A stretch of DNA of 64,000 nucleotides. Source: Stomorhina lunata (lineage: Eukaryota > Arthropoda > Insecta > Diptera > Rhiniidae). The stretch is taken from positions 120,800,418 through 120,864,417 of the forward strand of contig OW121741.1 in NCBI GenBank assembly GCA_933228675.1, written 5' to 3'. The position numbers and the translations under genes were made by a program. Every line of letters starts with the position of its first letter. Positions within the stretch are counted from its first letter, which is position 1. Positions 44,291 to 56,015 of the stretch are shown here, piece after piece. A model generated the notes under the pieces. It had not been told where the DNA came from. It did not search any database and saw only the letters and a program-made list of their open reading frames with translations.

Positions 44291-45095
44291 TTTTTATATT
44301 AACAACCTTTGCCACATTACTATCACTACTCTACAAATTTAAAAAAATTCTATTATTTTAAAGCTCTAATTAATTTCTTTTGTCTTCGCTTATATTTTGT
44401 AAAACATTTTAAAACAATTTCATCCATTTCGGTTGAAAGTAAAATGATTTTATTTTTTCATTGTCATTTTTATTGCATGTCTTACAAGAGCGTTTAAAAG
44501 CCACTCCAACAAAGATGACGAACAATTTCAAGTTTACTCGAATGATGACGTTACTTTTACTATTTTATGTTTTTTGTTGTTTTTTTAGTCCACAAAAGAT
44601 AAAAACGTATTTCGGTTTTTCACTTTTCGCAACATATTGCTCGCTACCGCTGACTTCACAGCAGCATATGATAGACAGCGTGAAAGCATGTGATATCTTA
44701 AGTGAAATAATTAAATACATTAATGAAAAGAATGTGCTGAATTTGTATGTTATTTTTTGTTTCGCTTTAATGAAATGGATACAATACTTTCAAATCTGGA
44801 ATACACGTACACGTTCGTACAATTGCAGTTAATGGTTCAGTTAAGAAAAATAGTTATTGCTAAGAAGCCAAGTGAAGTGTTTCGTAATTTAGATTGTAGA
44901 ACAAATTCAGTGGTTTTGTTTACAATTAGCCCATGTTTAAGAGGCTTGTCTTAAGAATCTTGTGAATGTATCTTAAGTTTTATTTTCTTTATAATGCTAA
45001 TTCGCTAATGAATGCTAATTTAGTCTTTGCATTATTATACGCTACACTATAATAAGTGGGTATGGCATATTGGGTTCATCCTGATGTTTTTAAGT
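44291..45095. other. Unique sequence with unsupported reading frames
   Basis: Frames at 44309-44497, 44461-44832 and 44757-44954 overlap. The 123-codon one begins after an ATG and contains a hydrophobic stretch (MMTLLLLFYVFCCFF). No family recognised, no splice context, composition like the surroundings. Confidence 0.35.
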
Positions 45096-46345
45096 CATAG
45101 AACATTATGCTATAATCGGTCTAATAAGATTTTAATCGTAGTTTTTTATAAAGCCCAAAATGACCTTTAATCGTTGTCTAATTAGAATATCAATCGTAAT
45201 CTAATTAGAATATCAATCTAATTAGAATATCAATCTAATTAGAATATCAATATTTAATTGTTGTCGAATTAGAATATCAACCCTAGTTCTTTAAAAACCC
45301 GAGAAGAGTTTTAATCGTTGCCTCATTAGATCATCAATCTTAAAGCTTTAAAAACCCAAGATGAGCTTTAATCGATGTTTAATTTAATAATTAATTGTAG
45401 TTCTTTAAAAAACCCAAATTGAGTTATAGTTTTTTCCTTATTAGATCATCAATCGAGATAAGCCTTTTAATCCTTGTCTAGTTAGACTATCAATGAAAGT
45501 TTTTTAAAAGACCAAAATGAGTTAAAATCGTTGTCTAATTTGATCATCAATTGTAGTTCCTAAGAAAAGCAAATTGAGCTTTAATCGTTGCCTAATTAGA
45601 ACAACAATTGTAGTTATTTAAAATACCGTGATGAGCATTTTAATCGTTGTCTAATTAGATCATCAATCGTATTTCTCTTTAAAACCCAAATTGAGCTTTA
45701 ATCTTTACCTAATTAGATCATCAATCAAAGTTCTTACAAAAAAAAAAAATAAATTGAGTAACGATTACTTAATTAGATCATCAATCAAAATTCTTTAAAA
45801 GACCGAGATAAGCTTTAATCGTTGTCTAATCAGTTCATTAATCGTAACTAATTAAAATACCGAGATGACTTTTAAACGTCGTATAATAAGATAATTAATA
45901 GTAGTTCCTTAAAATATTGAGATAAGATCATTAATTGTAGTTCTTTAAATACAGAGATGAGCTTTAATCATTGTCAAATTAGGTCAATAATCGTAGTTCT
46001 TTAAAAGCCAAAAATAAGTTTTAATCGTTTAGATCAATCGTAGTTTTCTTTTTTTTTTAATACCGAGATTGTCTACTTAGACCAATGTTGAGCAAAGTCT
46101 CTCCAATTCTCTCATACTTTGTATTTTGCCTACCCCTAGGGTTAGCAAAATTAAAAATCAGGGAGACTTTGCCCAACATTGACTTAGACCAATCGTCATT
46201 TTTTAAAAGACCCAGATGAGCTTTATTCGTTATCATATTAGATTTATGTCAACAAAAATATTTGAACTAAAGATTTTCTGGAATCTACCCATAATATATC
46301 CTATACCCCGAAGTACCTTTGGTATTTTTTAGTTATACTTTGGAT
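45096..46345. repeat. Degenerate satellite S, forward orientation
   Basis: About 20 diverged copies of a unit around 55-65 bp: GAGCTTTAATCGTTG, TCTAATTAGATCATCAATCG, TAGTTCTTTAAAAACCC. A small perfect tandem of ATCAATCTAATTAGAAT lies at 45190-45250. Reverse-complement copies make up 47.9-49.9 kb. Confidence 0.85.
46083..46181. mobile_element. 99-bp hAT-like MITE in satellite S
   Basis: Ends CAATGTTGAGCAAAGTCTC and, reverse complement, CAATGTTGGGCAAAGTCTC (18 of 19). Flanked by an exact 8-bp duplication ACTTAGAC (46075-46082 and 46182-46189). An 8-bp duplication with CA-starting ends is the hAT hallmark. Too short to code. Confidence 0.85.
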
Positions 46346-46350
46346 TTTTG

Positions 46351-46570
46351 TGAACGTGGTATAGCACGTTAGTCATCCGCCTAGCATGAAAGAGGTCCCA
46401 ATTTCGATCCCTGGCCGGACCCACTTGAAAAAATAAATTTTCAAAAAAAAGGCGGTTCACCTCATTACTTAGCTAGCCACTGGTTATTGAGTGTTAGCAT
46501 ATATGTAAAATTCCTCTAAGTAATGCATTTGCGGTTCGGAGCCGGAGTTAAAACGTAGGTCCCTTTCAAT
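46351..46570 (+). repeat. tRNA-derived SINE-like element (tRNA-Ala-like head)
   Basis: GTGGTATAGCACGTTAG resembles an A box, CCTAGCATGAAAGAGGTCCC an alanine-type (AGC) anticodon arm, and ATTTCGATCCC a B box. The acceptor stem does not pair well, so it is not a working tRNA. It is followed by an A-rich stretch and an unrelated tail (GGCGGTTCACCTCATTAC...), the structure of a tRNA-derived SINE. Confidence 0.65.
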
Positions 46571-46589
46571 TCGTCTAAAAACACGTCTT

Positions 46590-46995
46590 GTTGTATCTCT
46601 TAAACTAGAAATGAGTAATGAGCTCTGCTAGTATATAGGCTCCCATTTGACCTTAGCACCCATATATGACCCTTTGACGAATATGACTTAGATTTACATA
46701 AAACTCTTTAAAAAATGTTCGTAAGATAGCAAAATTTGTTACTAGCTTTAAGAAAATTTAAGAATTTGTCATTTTTCGGTCAAATTTCAAGACAGCTGGC
46801 CCACATATGACCGGCTTCAAAATAGGTGTCAGAAATGCTTTATATTTAATTAAAACTCTATAAAATCTTAGTATGATGGCAAAACTTTAGAAATCTTCCG
46901 AATTTATAGGAAGTCGCTCCATAATTCACATCAGTGGTATAGAGTATCATAAAGTCGTTATGTCGTGCTATAATACTTTCTTTCTAGTTTTTATT
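46590..46995. repeat. Interspersed repeat, family R-like, right end
   Basis: Closes with AAAGTCGTTATGTCGTGC, TATAATACTTTCTTTCTAG and TTTTTATT, which reversed corresponds to the AAAAACTAGTAAGAAAG start at 34711. The interior has GGCTCCCATTTGACC-like phrases, resembling reversed GGTCAAATGGGAGC motifs of family R. Confidence 0.6.
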
Positions 46996-47091
46996 TGTTA
47001 AGCCTATTTAAAGTTTCTTTCAAGTTCTAAAATACATGTATTAAAATACGAACAACATGAATTTTCACACTTTGAAGTCTTCTTGAAAGTA

Positions 47092-47350
47092 CAGTGGTGG
47101 TCATAGAAATAATAACAATTCAGTAAGTTCTAGTCCTAGATCCCTAATTAAGACTTGATCATAAATGTATAAATTTTAGTGTATGTCTAATTGTGCTAGC
47201 ACTATTCTGGAATTTCAATATCTCGCTGTTGCTATATTTTTGCCCAATATTGTTAGCATTTCTAAAAAAAAAACTATGTTTGTTAGTAAATATCTGGCAC
47301 TGTGTGCTACTTAATTTCAATCATAATATTATGTTAGGCAATTGCTTTTA
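47092..47350. mobile_element. Tc1-like terminal repeat, one end only
   Basis: CAGTGGTGGTCATAGAAATAA, preceded by TA, is the form of a Tc1-family terminal inverted repeat (CAGTGGTGGTCAAA type). No opposite end and no transposase were found, so this is a solitary broken end. Its length cannot be set; the right limit is nominal. Confidence 0.6.
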
Positions 47351-47900
47351 GCTTTTACTGCGATTTTTTCTTTCTTTCTAAAAAATACTATTAACTACTA
47401 CTTGTTTCTATGTTGCGGCAACAATACTCGTACTTACTTAAATAGTTAGCATGAATACTAGCTGTAGAAGTACAAACAGTAGTAAGTTACTAAGTAGACA
47501 CTTAAGGGTTTTTTTTTTCAAAAACACTTTCAGTACTATTCATTTCATAACTTACTTAAAATACATTTGACCAAGTATTTTCTTATTCTTTCATTTGTTT
47601 GGTGAGACATTTAAGACTTTTTAAAATTATAAGCTGATTAGACTTTTTATATTGTATTCAAGCCGACCATTGGAAAATAAAAAAGAAATTAAATAAGACA
47701 CTAAAAACTTATGATTTTAGAACACAAATTCTGAAATGCCAGCAAAATAATGCATGGCGAGAATTTAGTATTTAATGGTGTCAGATTTTTCTTAGGCTGG
47801 GGTGTACAAACAAAATTAAATGGTTTTAAGAATTTGTAGAATTATGTTACATCAGAATTAATTTTAAAGATTTTTAGTTCAAGGAAAACAAGATTTTTAA
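47351..47900. other. Unique intergenic sequence
   Basis: AT-rich, no repeat or coding signal recognised. Confidence 0.45.
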
Positions 47901-49940
47901 AATTTTTCTAAAAACCGAGGCTTTATAAGCAACTACGACTAAATCCAAGGGTTTATAGGAAACGATTTTATTAAAAACTACGATTAAAGCTCATCTTAGG
48001 TTTTACTTGAAAGTACGATTAAAGCTCAACTTAAAACCCCGATTAAGGCTCAATCTAGGCTGTACTAAAAACCACAATTAAGGCTCAACTTAGGCTTTAC
48101 TTAAACCCACGATTAAAGCTATACTTAGGCTTAAACAATAACCATGATTAAATCTAAACTTAGGCTTTATTTAAAAACACGATTAAAGCTCAACTTAGGC
48201 TTTACTTGAAACTAAAACCCTCGATTAAGGCTCAATTTAGGCTGTTTTAAAAACGATTAAAGCTCTTATGCTTTTCTAAAAACCACGATTAAGGCTCAAC
48301 TTAGGCTAAAAACCCACGATTAAAGCTCTTATGCTTTTTTTAAAACCACAACTTAGGCTTTACTAAAACCCACGATTAAAGCTCTTATGCTTTTCTAAAA
48401 ACCACAACTTAAGCTTTACTAAAATCCACGATTAAAGCTCTTATGCTTTTCTAAAAACCACAACTTAGGCTTTACTAAAACCGACGATTAATGCTCTTAT
48501 GCTTTTCTAAAAACCACAACTTGGGCTTTACTAAAACCCACGATTAAAGCTCTACTTAGGCTTTAATAAAAACCACGATTAAAGCTCAACTTAGGCTTTA
48601 CTAAAACCCACGATTAAAGCTCTACTTCTTCTTCTGTTATCCTTGACTCCCAGTGGAGCATAGGGCCTCAAAGCTCTACTTAGGATTTAATAAAAACCAC
48701 GATTAAAGCTCAACTTAGGCTTTACTAAAAACCACTATTAAGGCTCGATTAGACTTTACTTAAAAACACGATTAAAACTCAACTAAGGCTTCACAAAACA
48801 CAACGATTAAAGTTCAACTTAGTCTTTACTAAAAACCACAATTAAAGCTTAACTTAGGCTTTACTAAAAATCGCGATTAAAGCTCAATTCAGGCTTTACT
48901 AAAAACCACGATTAAAGCTCAACTTAGGCTTTGCCAAAAACACGATTAAAGATCAACTTAGGCTTTACTAAAAACTACTGAACTTATTATTTATAAAGAA
49001 CTATAATTAAAGCTCATATAAAAGCTCAACTAAAAAAATTCAAAAATCGTACCTTAACCCAATTTTTTGAAAGTTTTTATATGAAAACATAAGAATTTGA
49101 TTTTCTTGGGAACTAAAAGAGATAGAGACACAAAATTCTGTGATCACTAAAAAAAATTTAAAAATTCGAACTAAAACCCATTTTTTTTTAATTTTTATAT
49201 GAAAACATAAAACTTTAATTTCCTTGGAAACTAAAGGCGGCTCTATCGCCTTTGGACAAAAAAATGTGATCACTAAAAAAAATAAAAATTTAAACTAAAA
49301 TTTCAAATTTCGAACAAAATTCGAACTAAAAATTTATATATGAAAACATAAAACTTCGATTATCTTAACTGAGCAAAAAATAGAGTATATATAGATATAG
49401 AGTCACAAAAATCTGTGATCACTAAAAAAAATTTTAAAATTCGAACTAAAACCCAATTTTTTTTAATTTTTATATGAAAACATAAAACTTTAATTTCCTT
49501 GGAAACTAAAGGAGATAGAACCATTTGATCAAAAATATGTGATTTTTTGGAAAATAAAGGCGATAGAGCCGTTTGGACAAAAAAATGTGATCACTAAAAA
49601 AAAAAAACTAAAAATTCGAACTAAAATTTAAAATTTCGAACAAAATTCGAACTAAACATTTTTATATGAAAACATAAAACTTCCATTTTCTTAACTAAAG
49701 AAGGTAGAGCCGTTTGAGCTCTACCAAAATTCGAAATTTTATATGAAAAAACCTAATAAATGAAGATCGAATTAGATAACGATTAAAGCTCAACTTCGAC
49801 TTTATAAAGAACTACGATTAAAGCTTATCTTTGACTTTATAAAGCATTATAATTAAAGCTCAACTTTAAAAACTACCACGACTGATGATCTAAATAGACA
49901 ACGAATAAAGCTCAACTTGAACTTTATAAATATTAAAGAT
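47901..49940. repeat. Satellite S, reverse orientation, about 34-36 bp unit
   Basis: Copies of AAAGCTCAACTTAGGC, TTTACTAAAAACCACGATT, best between 48.3 and 48.95 kb. AAAGCTCTTATGC variants form a sub-block at 48.25-48.5. From 49.05 to 49.75 kb another longer repeat intervenes (AAAACATAAAACTT, GGCGATAGAGCCGTTTG, GTGATCACTAAAAAAA, about 4 copies). The array ends with GACTTTATAAAGAACTACGATTAAAGC, the exact reverse of the 54.3-56 kb unit. Confidence 0.88.
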
Positions 49941-49953
49941 AACCAATGAACTA

Positions 49954-49978
49954 AAGAGTGTTCTAAAAAAAATATGCA
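49954..49978 (+). repeat. DD37E element, left terminal inverted repeat
   Basis: AAGAGTGTTCTAAAAAAAAT at the outer edge, preceded by the TA duplication. Transposase binding and cleavage site. Confidence 0.88.
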
Positions 49979-50080
49979 TTTACTATTTTAGACAAAATTT
50001 ATCCATAGTGCAAGAAATAATTTATTTTTTGATCAAGTTAGTTTCTATAGATATGTCAGATACTATTATTTTAGAAATTA

Positions 50081-51118
50081 TTGATTTTTAATAGTTATTT
50101 CAATCAAAATGGACTGCGAAAAAAAATTCGTGAAAATATAATTAAAACTTTTCAAAAAAATCCGTCATGGACTTTTAAAAAAATAGCTAAAAATTTGAAA
50201 GTTGACCCTCGAACGGTTTCTAATGCCATCAGACGGTATAAGGAAAACCTGAGCATTGAAAGAAAACCTGGATCAGGGAGGAAAAAAGGTCCTACAGATA
50301 TTGGTAAGGCAAAAGAAGTCGAGCGACTCTTTCGAAGAGCGCCTAACACTTCTTTAAGAAAAGCAGCTCGTACGGTGAAATGTTCTACAAATTTTGCACA
50401 TAGAGTCAAAGCTTATGCTGGACTGAAGACATACAAAGTCCAAAAGGTTCCAGATCGGAATGCTATAAAGAACTTAGAAGCAAAAAAACGAGCGAAAAAA
50501 TTGAAGTCTGATTTTATAAAAAAATACACCTGTTGTGTGATGGATGATGAAACATACGTACTGGCAGACTTTTCCCAACTTCCTGGTCAAGATTTTTATG
50601 TTGCTGATAAACGGGGCAATGTTCGGCAAGAGTTTCGCACAAAAAAACAAACAAAATTCCCTAAGAAGTTTCTCGTGTGGCAAGCTATTTGCAGTTGTGG
50701 CAAAAGAAGTAAAGTATTTGTGGCATCTACCACAATAAACACAGAAATTTATATAAAGGAGTGCCTACAAAAACGGTTGTTACCCTTTTTAAGAGAGCAC
50801 AGAGTGACTACATTTTTTTGGCCCGATTTGACATCATGCCATTATGGAAAAAAGGCACTTGAGTGGTACTCAAAGAATAATGTCATTTTTGTACCACGAG
50901 AGGCAAATCCATCTAACTGTCCAGAACTTCGGCCTGTGGAAAGGTATTGGACTCTGGTAAAAAAGGAATTGAAGAACACAGGAAAGATTTCCAAGAACAT
51001 GTCCGATTTTAAGCGCAGGTGGAACACATGCTCCAAAAAGGTATCAGAAACAACTGTAAAATCTGTAATGGGAGGGTTTCCGAAAAAAGTCGATAATTTT
51101 GCAAAACCCGAGTACTAA
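50081..51118 (+). CDS. DD37E transposase, intact but without an in-frame ATG
   Basis: Cuts and pastes the element at TA sites. Two N-terminal helix-turn-helix regions (about 17-55 and 75-112) would bind the terminal repeats; GSGRKKG (64-70) lies between them, as in Tc1/mariner enzymes. Catalytic residues are Asp156 in VMDDET, Asp249 in FWPDLTS and Glu287 in LRPVERYW. Thirty-seven residues separate the last two, the DD37E spacing. The frame runs without stop to TAA at 51116. The first codon of the open frame is TTG and the frame has no ATG before Met154. An ATG at 50109 is one base out of frame: one more A in the A8 run at 50119-50126 would join it (Met-Asp-Cys-Glu-Lys-Lys). Alternatively CTG at 50111, before CGA AAA AAA, may be a mutated ATG. 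Probably very recently inactivated, or an assembly error. Confidence 0.9.
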   Translation: MIFNSYFNQNGLRKKIRENIIKTFQKNPSWTFKKIAKNLKVDPRTVSNAIRRYKENLSIERKPGSGRKKGPTDIGKAKEVERLFRRAPNTSLRKAARTVKCSTNFAHRVKAYAGLKTYKVQKVPDRNAIKNLEAKKRAKKLKSDFIKKYTCCVMDDETYVLADFSQLPGQDFYVADKRGNVRQEFRTKKQTKFPKKFLVWQAICSCGKRSKVFVASTTINTEIYIKECLQKRLLPFLREHRVTTFFWPDLTSCHYGKKALEWYSKNNVIFVPREANPSNCPELRPVERYWTLVKKELKNTGKISKNMSDFKRRWNTCSKKVSETTVKSVMGGFPKKVDNFAKPEY

Positions 51119-51224
51119 GTAAACATTTTAATGCTAAATGATTTTGTATAATATGTCATTATATTTGCGTATTTTGTAGAGTTTTTATATTAAAAGGTTT
51201 GATTTTTATTTAAGAAAATCCAAC

Positions 51225-51249
51225 TACAAATTTTATTTAGAGCACTCTT
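51225..51249 (-). repeat. DD37E element, right terminal inverted repeat
   Basis: Read on the minus strand AAGAGTGCTCTAAATAAAAT; mismatches to the left end at positions 8, 15, 21 and 24. Followed by TA. Confidence 0.88.
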
Positions 51250-51251
51250 TA

Positions 51252-52480
51252 TGTACGACAAAAGCTTTACTTGAAGCTTAAATTTATATCGACAATCAAA
51301 TACGATTGCTCTTAAAATGAACTTCGATTAATTATTTAATTAGACAACATTTGAAGCAATTCTCGAAAGGAATGCAATTGATTCTAAAAAGTTTAAGTAA
51401 AGAAAGATTAAAGCTTAAGTTGACTTTTAAAAGAAGATACTTAGATAATGCAATATAAAAGTTTAAATAAGGATTTATAAGAAACTACTGCTGATTGATT
51501 CCTTAATCGTAATTTCATAAATTCCGAGATGCGTTTCAATCGTAGCTCGATATAAAATTCAAGTTGGGTTGACTTTAAGGGGTTAATAAACTATTTAACA
51601 CTTGCACAACTTGAGGTAAAATATTTTGCACAAAAAAAAAACAAAAAAAAACACAATAGTTAAAATGTTGTGACTTCAACATATCAAAGCATAAAAAAAA
51701 TAAAAATTGAATGTTTAACTAATTCTAGACAATGATACTAAACTTAAATCCATGTTCATATACCACCTTTTTAAGACATTGATTTAAAAGATTAAAGTGT
51801 GTAAATATGTCTGCCTGTATGTCTGTCTGCTTGAGTATTAAACGTTTTTTTTCTCTTGGATACAAAAATATTGTGCAAACACCAAACATTACATTTTAGA
51901 CGTTTTGTTCACGTACGTCTAACGTCTAAATGACTTATTGTATTGTCTCTAACTTATGTATTGTCTTGTCTATGGATTCGGATAAAAAAGAATTATATTG
52001 AAGACTTGTATGTCTAAAAAATATACAATACTTATGTTTTTTTTAATAAAAAAGAAGCAAAATAAAAAACACGTTTATACACTTTAGATTTTTTGTTCAA
52101 AAACAAAATTTTTTTTCTAATGCTCGTATTATAGTGGCATTTCTATTTCTTTATCAAATTTGTGGTTGTCATGTTGATGAGGTTGATGTAGCAGCCCCGT
52201 ACATTTTCTTCTTTATTGTTCATTGCTGATGGAAGGAAACTTTCACTTCTTATTAAGATCTAAACAAAATTTTAATGACAGCATTTGGTTTTAGCAGCTT
52301 TTTAGAAAAAAAAAGTAAATTAATTTAACATGCATTTAATATTGTTTTTTTTTTTTCAAATTACAATTTAATGTTAAAAAAGTTGTAATTAGAAGAATTT
52401 CAAGCGAAATGGAAAAACATTGTAATTATAAAAAGAAACAAATTACAAATTTAACACAAAATGTTAAAAATTATATATGG
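51252..52480. other. Satellite S remnants, then unique sequence
   Basis: 51252-51560 continues satellite S in degraded form (AAAGCTTTACTTGAAGC, ATTATTTAATTAGACAAC). After that the sequence is AT-rich and unique, with no gene recognised. Confidence 0.5.
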
Positions 52481-53605
52481 GCAAATCCTGCGTGACGGAC
52501 GATACATTGGTACGGATTTTGTTGTACTAAAATGAATCCCATTGTCATTTTACACGAGATATCTTTGCACAGATTTCGGAGAATATTAGGTCATCGATGT
52601 GCTATCGAATGGCATTTGTAAATTTACATACTTGCTTTGTAGGAAAAAGATATTCGCTGTTAAAGTGCTGTGACGGATGCTACAAAAAATGGAAGTGACT
52701 TTGTTTTCATCACGTGCTTCTGTAATTTTCATCAAAACGGTCATAGTAATAAAAAAAAATTGTAAATACATTGAAGATAGAGGAAAATCAGAGGATTACA
52801 AAACCGCTTTTATAAAATATTTTAACCCCTTAAGGAGAAATGACGATAGTATAAATAAATGTTTAGAATAAATGTTTCAAAAGCAGTAGTAGTAAATTTA
52901 ATAAATTTAATCGAAATTAAATCGTGTCGCAAGGGGTTAAAGTTTCCAGTTTCACCAAAAATCCATAAATGAACTGTTGCGGACGCTACGTGACGGACGA
53001 TACAGTTTTTTTTAAGGGGTTTTTTTTAAGGGTTCGTAAATCAGTAAAAATAATGGTGTTATTTGTCCCCGAATTTCATCTCCTTCACCTTCAATTTCGT
53101 GGTTAAAAATGCGATTTTTGGAAACAATTTAATAATATTTCACAAAACGTCTACATACATATATTTATTTAAAGCTTCACACTTTTTACATCTTATTTTT
53201 CGTCCCAATAATGCTGAGGTTAGATGTTAGTGTCCAAAAATTAAAAAAAAAATTAAAAGCATCAAATTTGTCCCACTGTATATTTTTTTAACACATAATA
53301 CCCTTAAATTTAATCAGTGGATATAGATAGTGTTATTGCTTTATGAATAAGACAGGCATGAGTTCGTAAATTTTGTATTTAATAGATATCATTTTGTAAA
53401 AAATATATACAGTGACGGACGCTACACACTTTCCGTTACATATTATTCTGTAAAATGCTATATTAACATCCATATATTTTTAGCCTAATACAAAGCATAC
53501 TATTAGATCTCTTTAAGAACCAAGTTCAATTGGAGGAAAAAGAAAAATTGCACTAGTCAAATTAAAAAAAACCTTTATTTCTGTGACGGACGCTACACAC
53601 TGCAA
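52481..53605. repeat. Region with recurring TGACGGACGCTACA motif
   Basis: The motif occurs at 52493 (TGACGGACGATACA), 52671 (TGACGGATGCTACA), 52991 (TGACGGACGATACA, preceded by GGACGCTACG), 53413 (TGACGGACGCTACA) and 53583 (TGACGGACGCTACA). Spacings are about 178, 320, 422 and 170 bp, with sequence between them that is not obviously repeated. All are in the same orientation. Confidence 0.75.
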
Positions 53606-54280
53606 GCCCTTTTTTACTTGAAGTTATTTATATCACTCCTATTACTTTTGATGGGGACTTTTACATCTACTTGTATAAAATTAAGCAGACTTTGAGCCCC
53701 CACTGAAACTTGATACCTAAATGTATGTTTTTGCGATTTTTATGAACTTTTAAAAAACCTATTATTCTAAAAATTATATAAAAATTCGAAATGGGTGCAA
53801 ATAAAACCTGTTATTCACAAAGAGAGCAATCGAAAATTGTATCCATTATTTATTCTAAAGGATCAATATATGGTAAATTTTTTTCGTAAACACAAATACG
53901 TGATTTTGACAGTTTTAAAATTTTGTCTTTGGTTTTAGGTTTTTCGGATTTATATGTATTCAAGCTTACTGTTTTGACTTAAAATTTTATTTCAATTAAA
54001 TTCTTTAAAGTTTTATGTTGGACAACAAAAATTTGGGCTTTTTCTACATTATCTTAAATGTTTCTTAGAATTTGACCCGAGAGAATAAAATTGTATGTTT
54101 TTCTATTTTTAACTAAATCTTAGAAAAACCCTATTTACTTGCTTGTATGATCTAGTTTCACTATGAGTTTTGCCAATAATAAAAATAAAGAAACCAGCAT
54201 ATTCGAAGGTTACTACTTATATTTAAAGATATCACAAATTGTGTTTTAATAGTGATTTTTCAGATAGTTACAAGCCAATT
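53606..54280. other. Unique AT-rich sequence
   Basis: Nothing recognised on either strand. Confidence 0.45.
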
Positions 54281-56015
54281 TGCAATCGTATTTGTTTATA
54301 AATGAAAAGCTTAAATACTATTATTTTATATAGTCCAAGTAAAGTTTTTATCAATGTACTTTGTAAACTTTAAGTAAAGCTTTAATACTAATTTTGTTCT
54401 TTATAAAGTACAAATATAGTTTTCATACCAGTTCTTTAAAAAAAAGATCAACAAAAAGCTTAAATGAAACCATACGACTAAAAAAAGCCCAAGTAAAGCT
54501 TTAATTGAAGTTCTACATAAAGTTTAAATAGAGGTTTTATCGTAGTTTTTATTAAGTTAAGCTTGAACCGACGTTTTTTTTTTATAAAGGTCTCATAAAG
54601 CTTTTGTTGTAGTTCATTATAAAGTCCAAGTAAAGCTTTGATCGTAGTTTTCTATAACGTTAATGTAATGTTTTAATCACAGTTCTTTTTGAAGTACAAG
54701 CAAAGCTTTAACCATATTTTTTCTTTATCAAGTACAAGCAAGACTACAATCTTGTTTTTTATAAACTCCAAGCTTTAATCTTAGTTCTTTATAAAGTCAA
54801 AGTATAGCTTTAACCATATTTTTTATAAAGGTCAAATAAAGCTTTTATTGTAGTTCTTTATCAAGTGAAAGTAAAGCTTTAACAATAATTATGTTATAAA
54901 GGTCAAATTAAGCTTTTCCAAGTAAAGCTTTAACCATATTTTTTCTTCATAAAGTGCAAGCAAGACTATAATAGTGTTGTTTATAAACTCCAAGCTTTAA
55001 TCTTAGTTGTTTATAAAGTCAAAGTATAGCTTTAACCATATTCAAAAAAAGGTTTTATTGTAGTTCTTTGTCAAGTCAAAGTAAAGCTTTAACAATAATT
55101 TTGTTATAAAGGTCAAATAAAGCCTTTATTGCACTTCCAAGTAAAGCTTTAACCATAGTTCCTTATAAAGTACAAGCAAAACATTAATCGTTATTTCATT
55201 AACTCTAAGCTTTATTCGTAGCTCTTTATAAAGTCAAAGTATAGCTTTAACCATATTTTTTTTTATAAAGTCCAAATTAAGCTTTTATTGTAGTTCTTTA
55301 TAAATTCCAAGTAATGATTTAACTATATTTTTTTTAAAGGTCAAATAAAACTTTTATTGTAGTTCATTACAAATCCAAGTAAAGCTTTAACCATAATTTT
55401 TTCTAAAGGTCATATAAAGCTTTATTCCTAGTTCTTTATAAAGTCAATGTAAAGCTTTAACTATTTTTTTCTAAAGGTCAAATAAAGCTTTCATCGTAGT
55501 TCTTTATAAAGTATAATCAAAACGTTAGTCGTGTTCTTTAAAAACTCCAAGCTTTAAACTTAGTTCTTTAAAAGTCCAAGTAAAGCTTTTATCATAGTTT
55601 TTTCTAAAGGTCAAATAAAGTTTTCGTCATAGTTCTTTATTAGAACTACGTAAAGCTTCAACCATAATTTTTTCAAAAGTCAAATAAAGCTTTTGTGGTA
55701 GTTCTTTAAAAAGTATAAGTGAAGCTTTAACCATATTTGTGTTATGAAGGTCAAATAAAGCTTTTATCGTAGATCTTTACAGAGCCCAAGTAAAGCTTTA
55801 ACAATTGTTTTCTTTTTAAATTTCAAATAAAGCTTTTATATTAGTTCTTTGTTAAGTCCAAGTAATGTTTAAACTGTAATTTTTTATAATGATTAGATAA
55901 AGCTTTTATCCTAATTAAACTTCAATTAAACATGTATAAAGTTCCGGATAAGCTTTATTTGTTGTTCAAGTAAAGCTTTAAGCGTTCAGTTAAGGTCACC
56001 AATCGTAGTTGGTTT
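54281..56015. repeat. Satellite S, forward orientation, ~55-65 bp unit
   Basis: About 30 diverged copies of AAGTAAAGCTTTAATCGTAG, TTCTTTATAAAGTCC and AGGTCAAATAAAGCTTTTAT. Each unit carries one or two AAGCTT palindromes. This is the reverse of 47.9-49.9 kb, so the two form an inverted pair around the DD37E insertion. Confidence 0.88.

Larger units (their letters stand above)
49954..51249 (+). mobile_element. Nearly intact DD37E Tc1/mariner (ITm) transposon, 1296 bp
   Basis: Complete element with both ends. The left terminal repeat starts AAGAGTGTTCTAAA, the right one (reverse complement) AAGAGTGCTCTAAA; 21 of the first 25 bases match. TA duplications flank it (49952-49953 and 51250-51251). 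It contains a single 345-codon transposase frame with 127 bp before and 131 bp after. Size, TA target and DD37E catalytic triad place it in the ITmD37E group known from mosquitoes and other insects. It is inserted in satellite S. Relics of the family lie in dock intron 2. Confidence 0.93.

Noticed and set aside
44461..44832. 123-codon frame with a hydrophobic segment
   Set aside because: No family recognised; two other frames overlap it; it stays only as a note in the regional entry.
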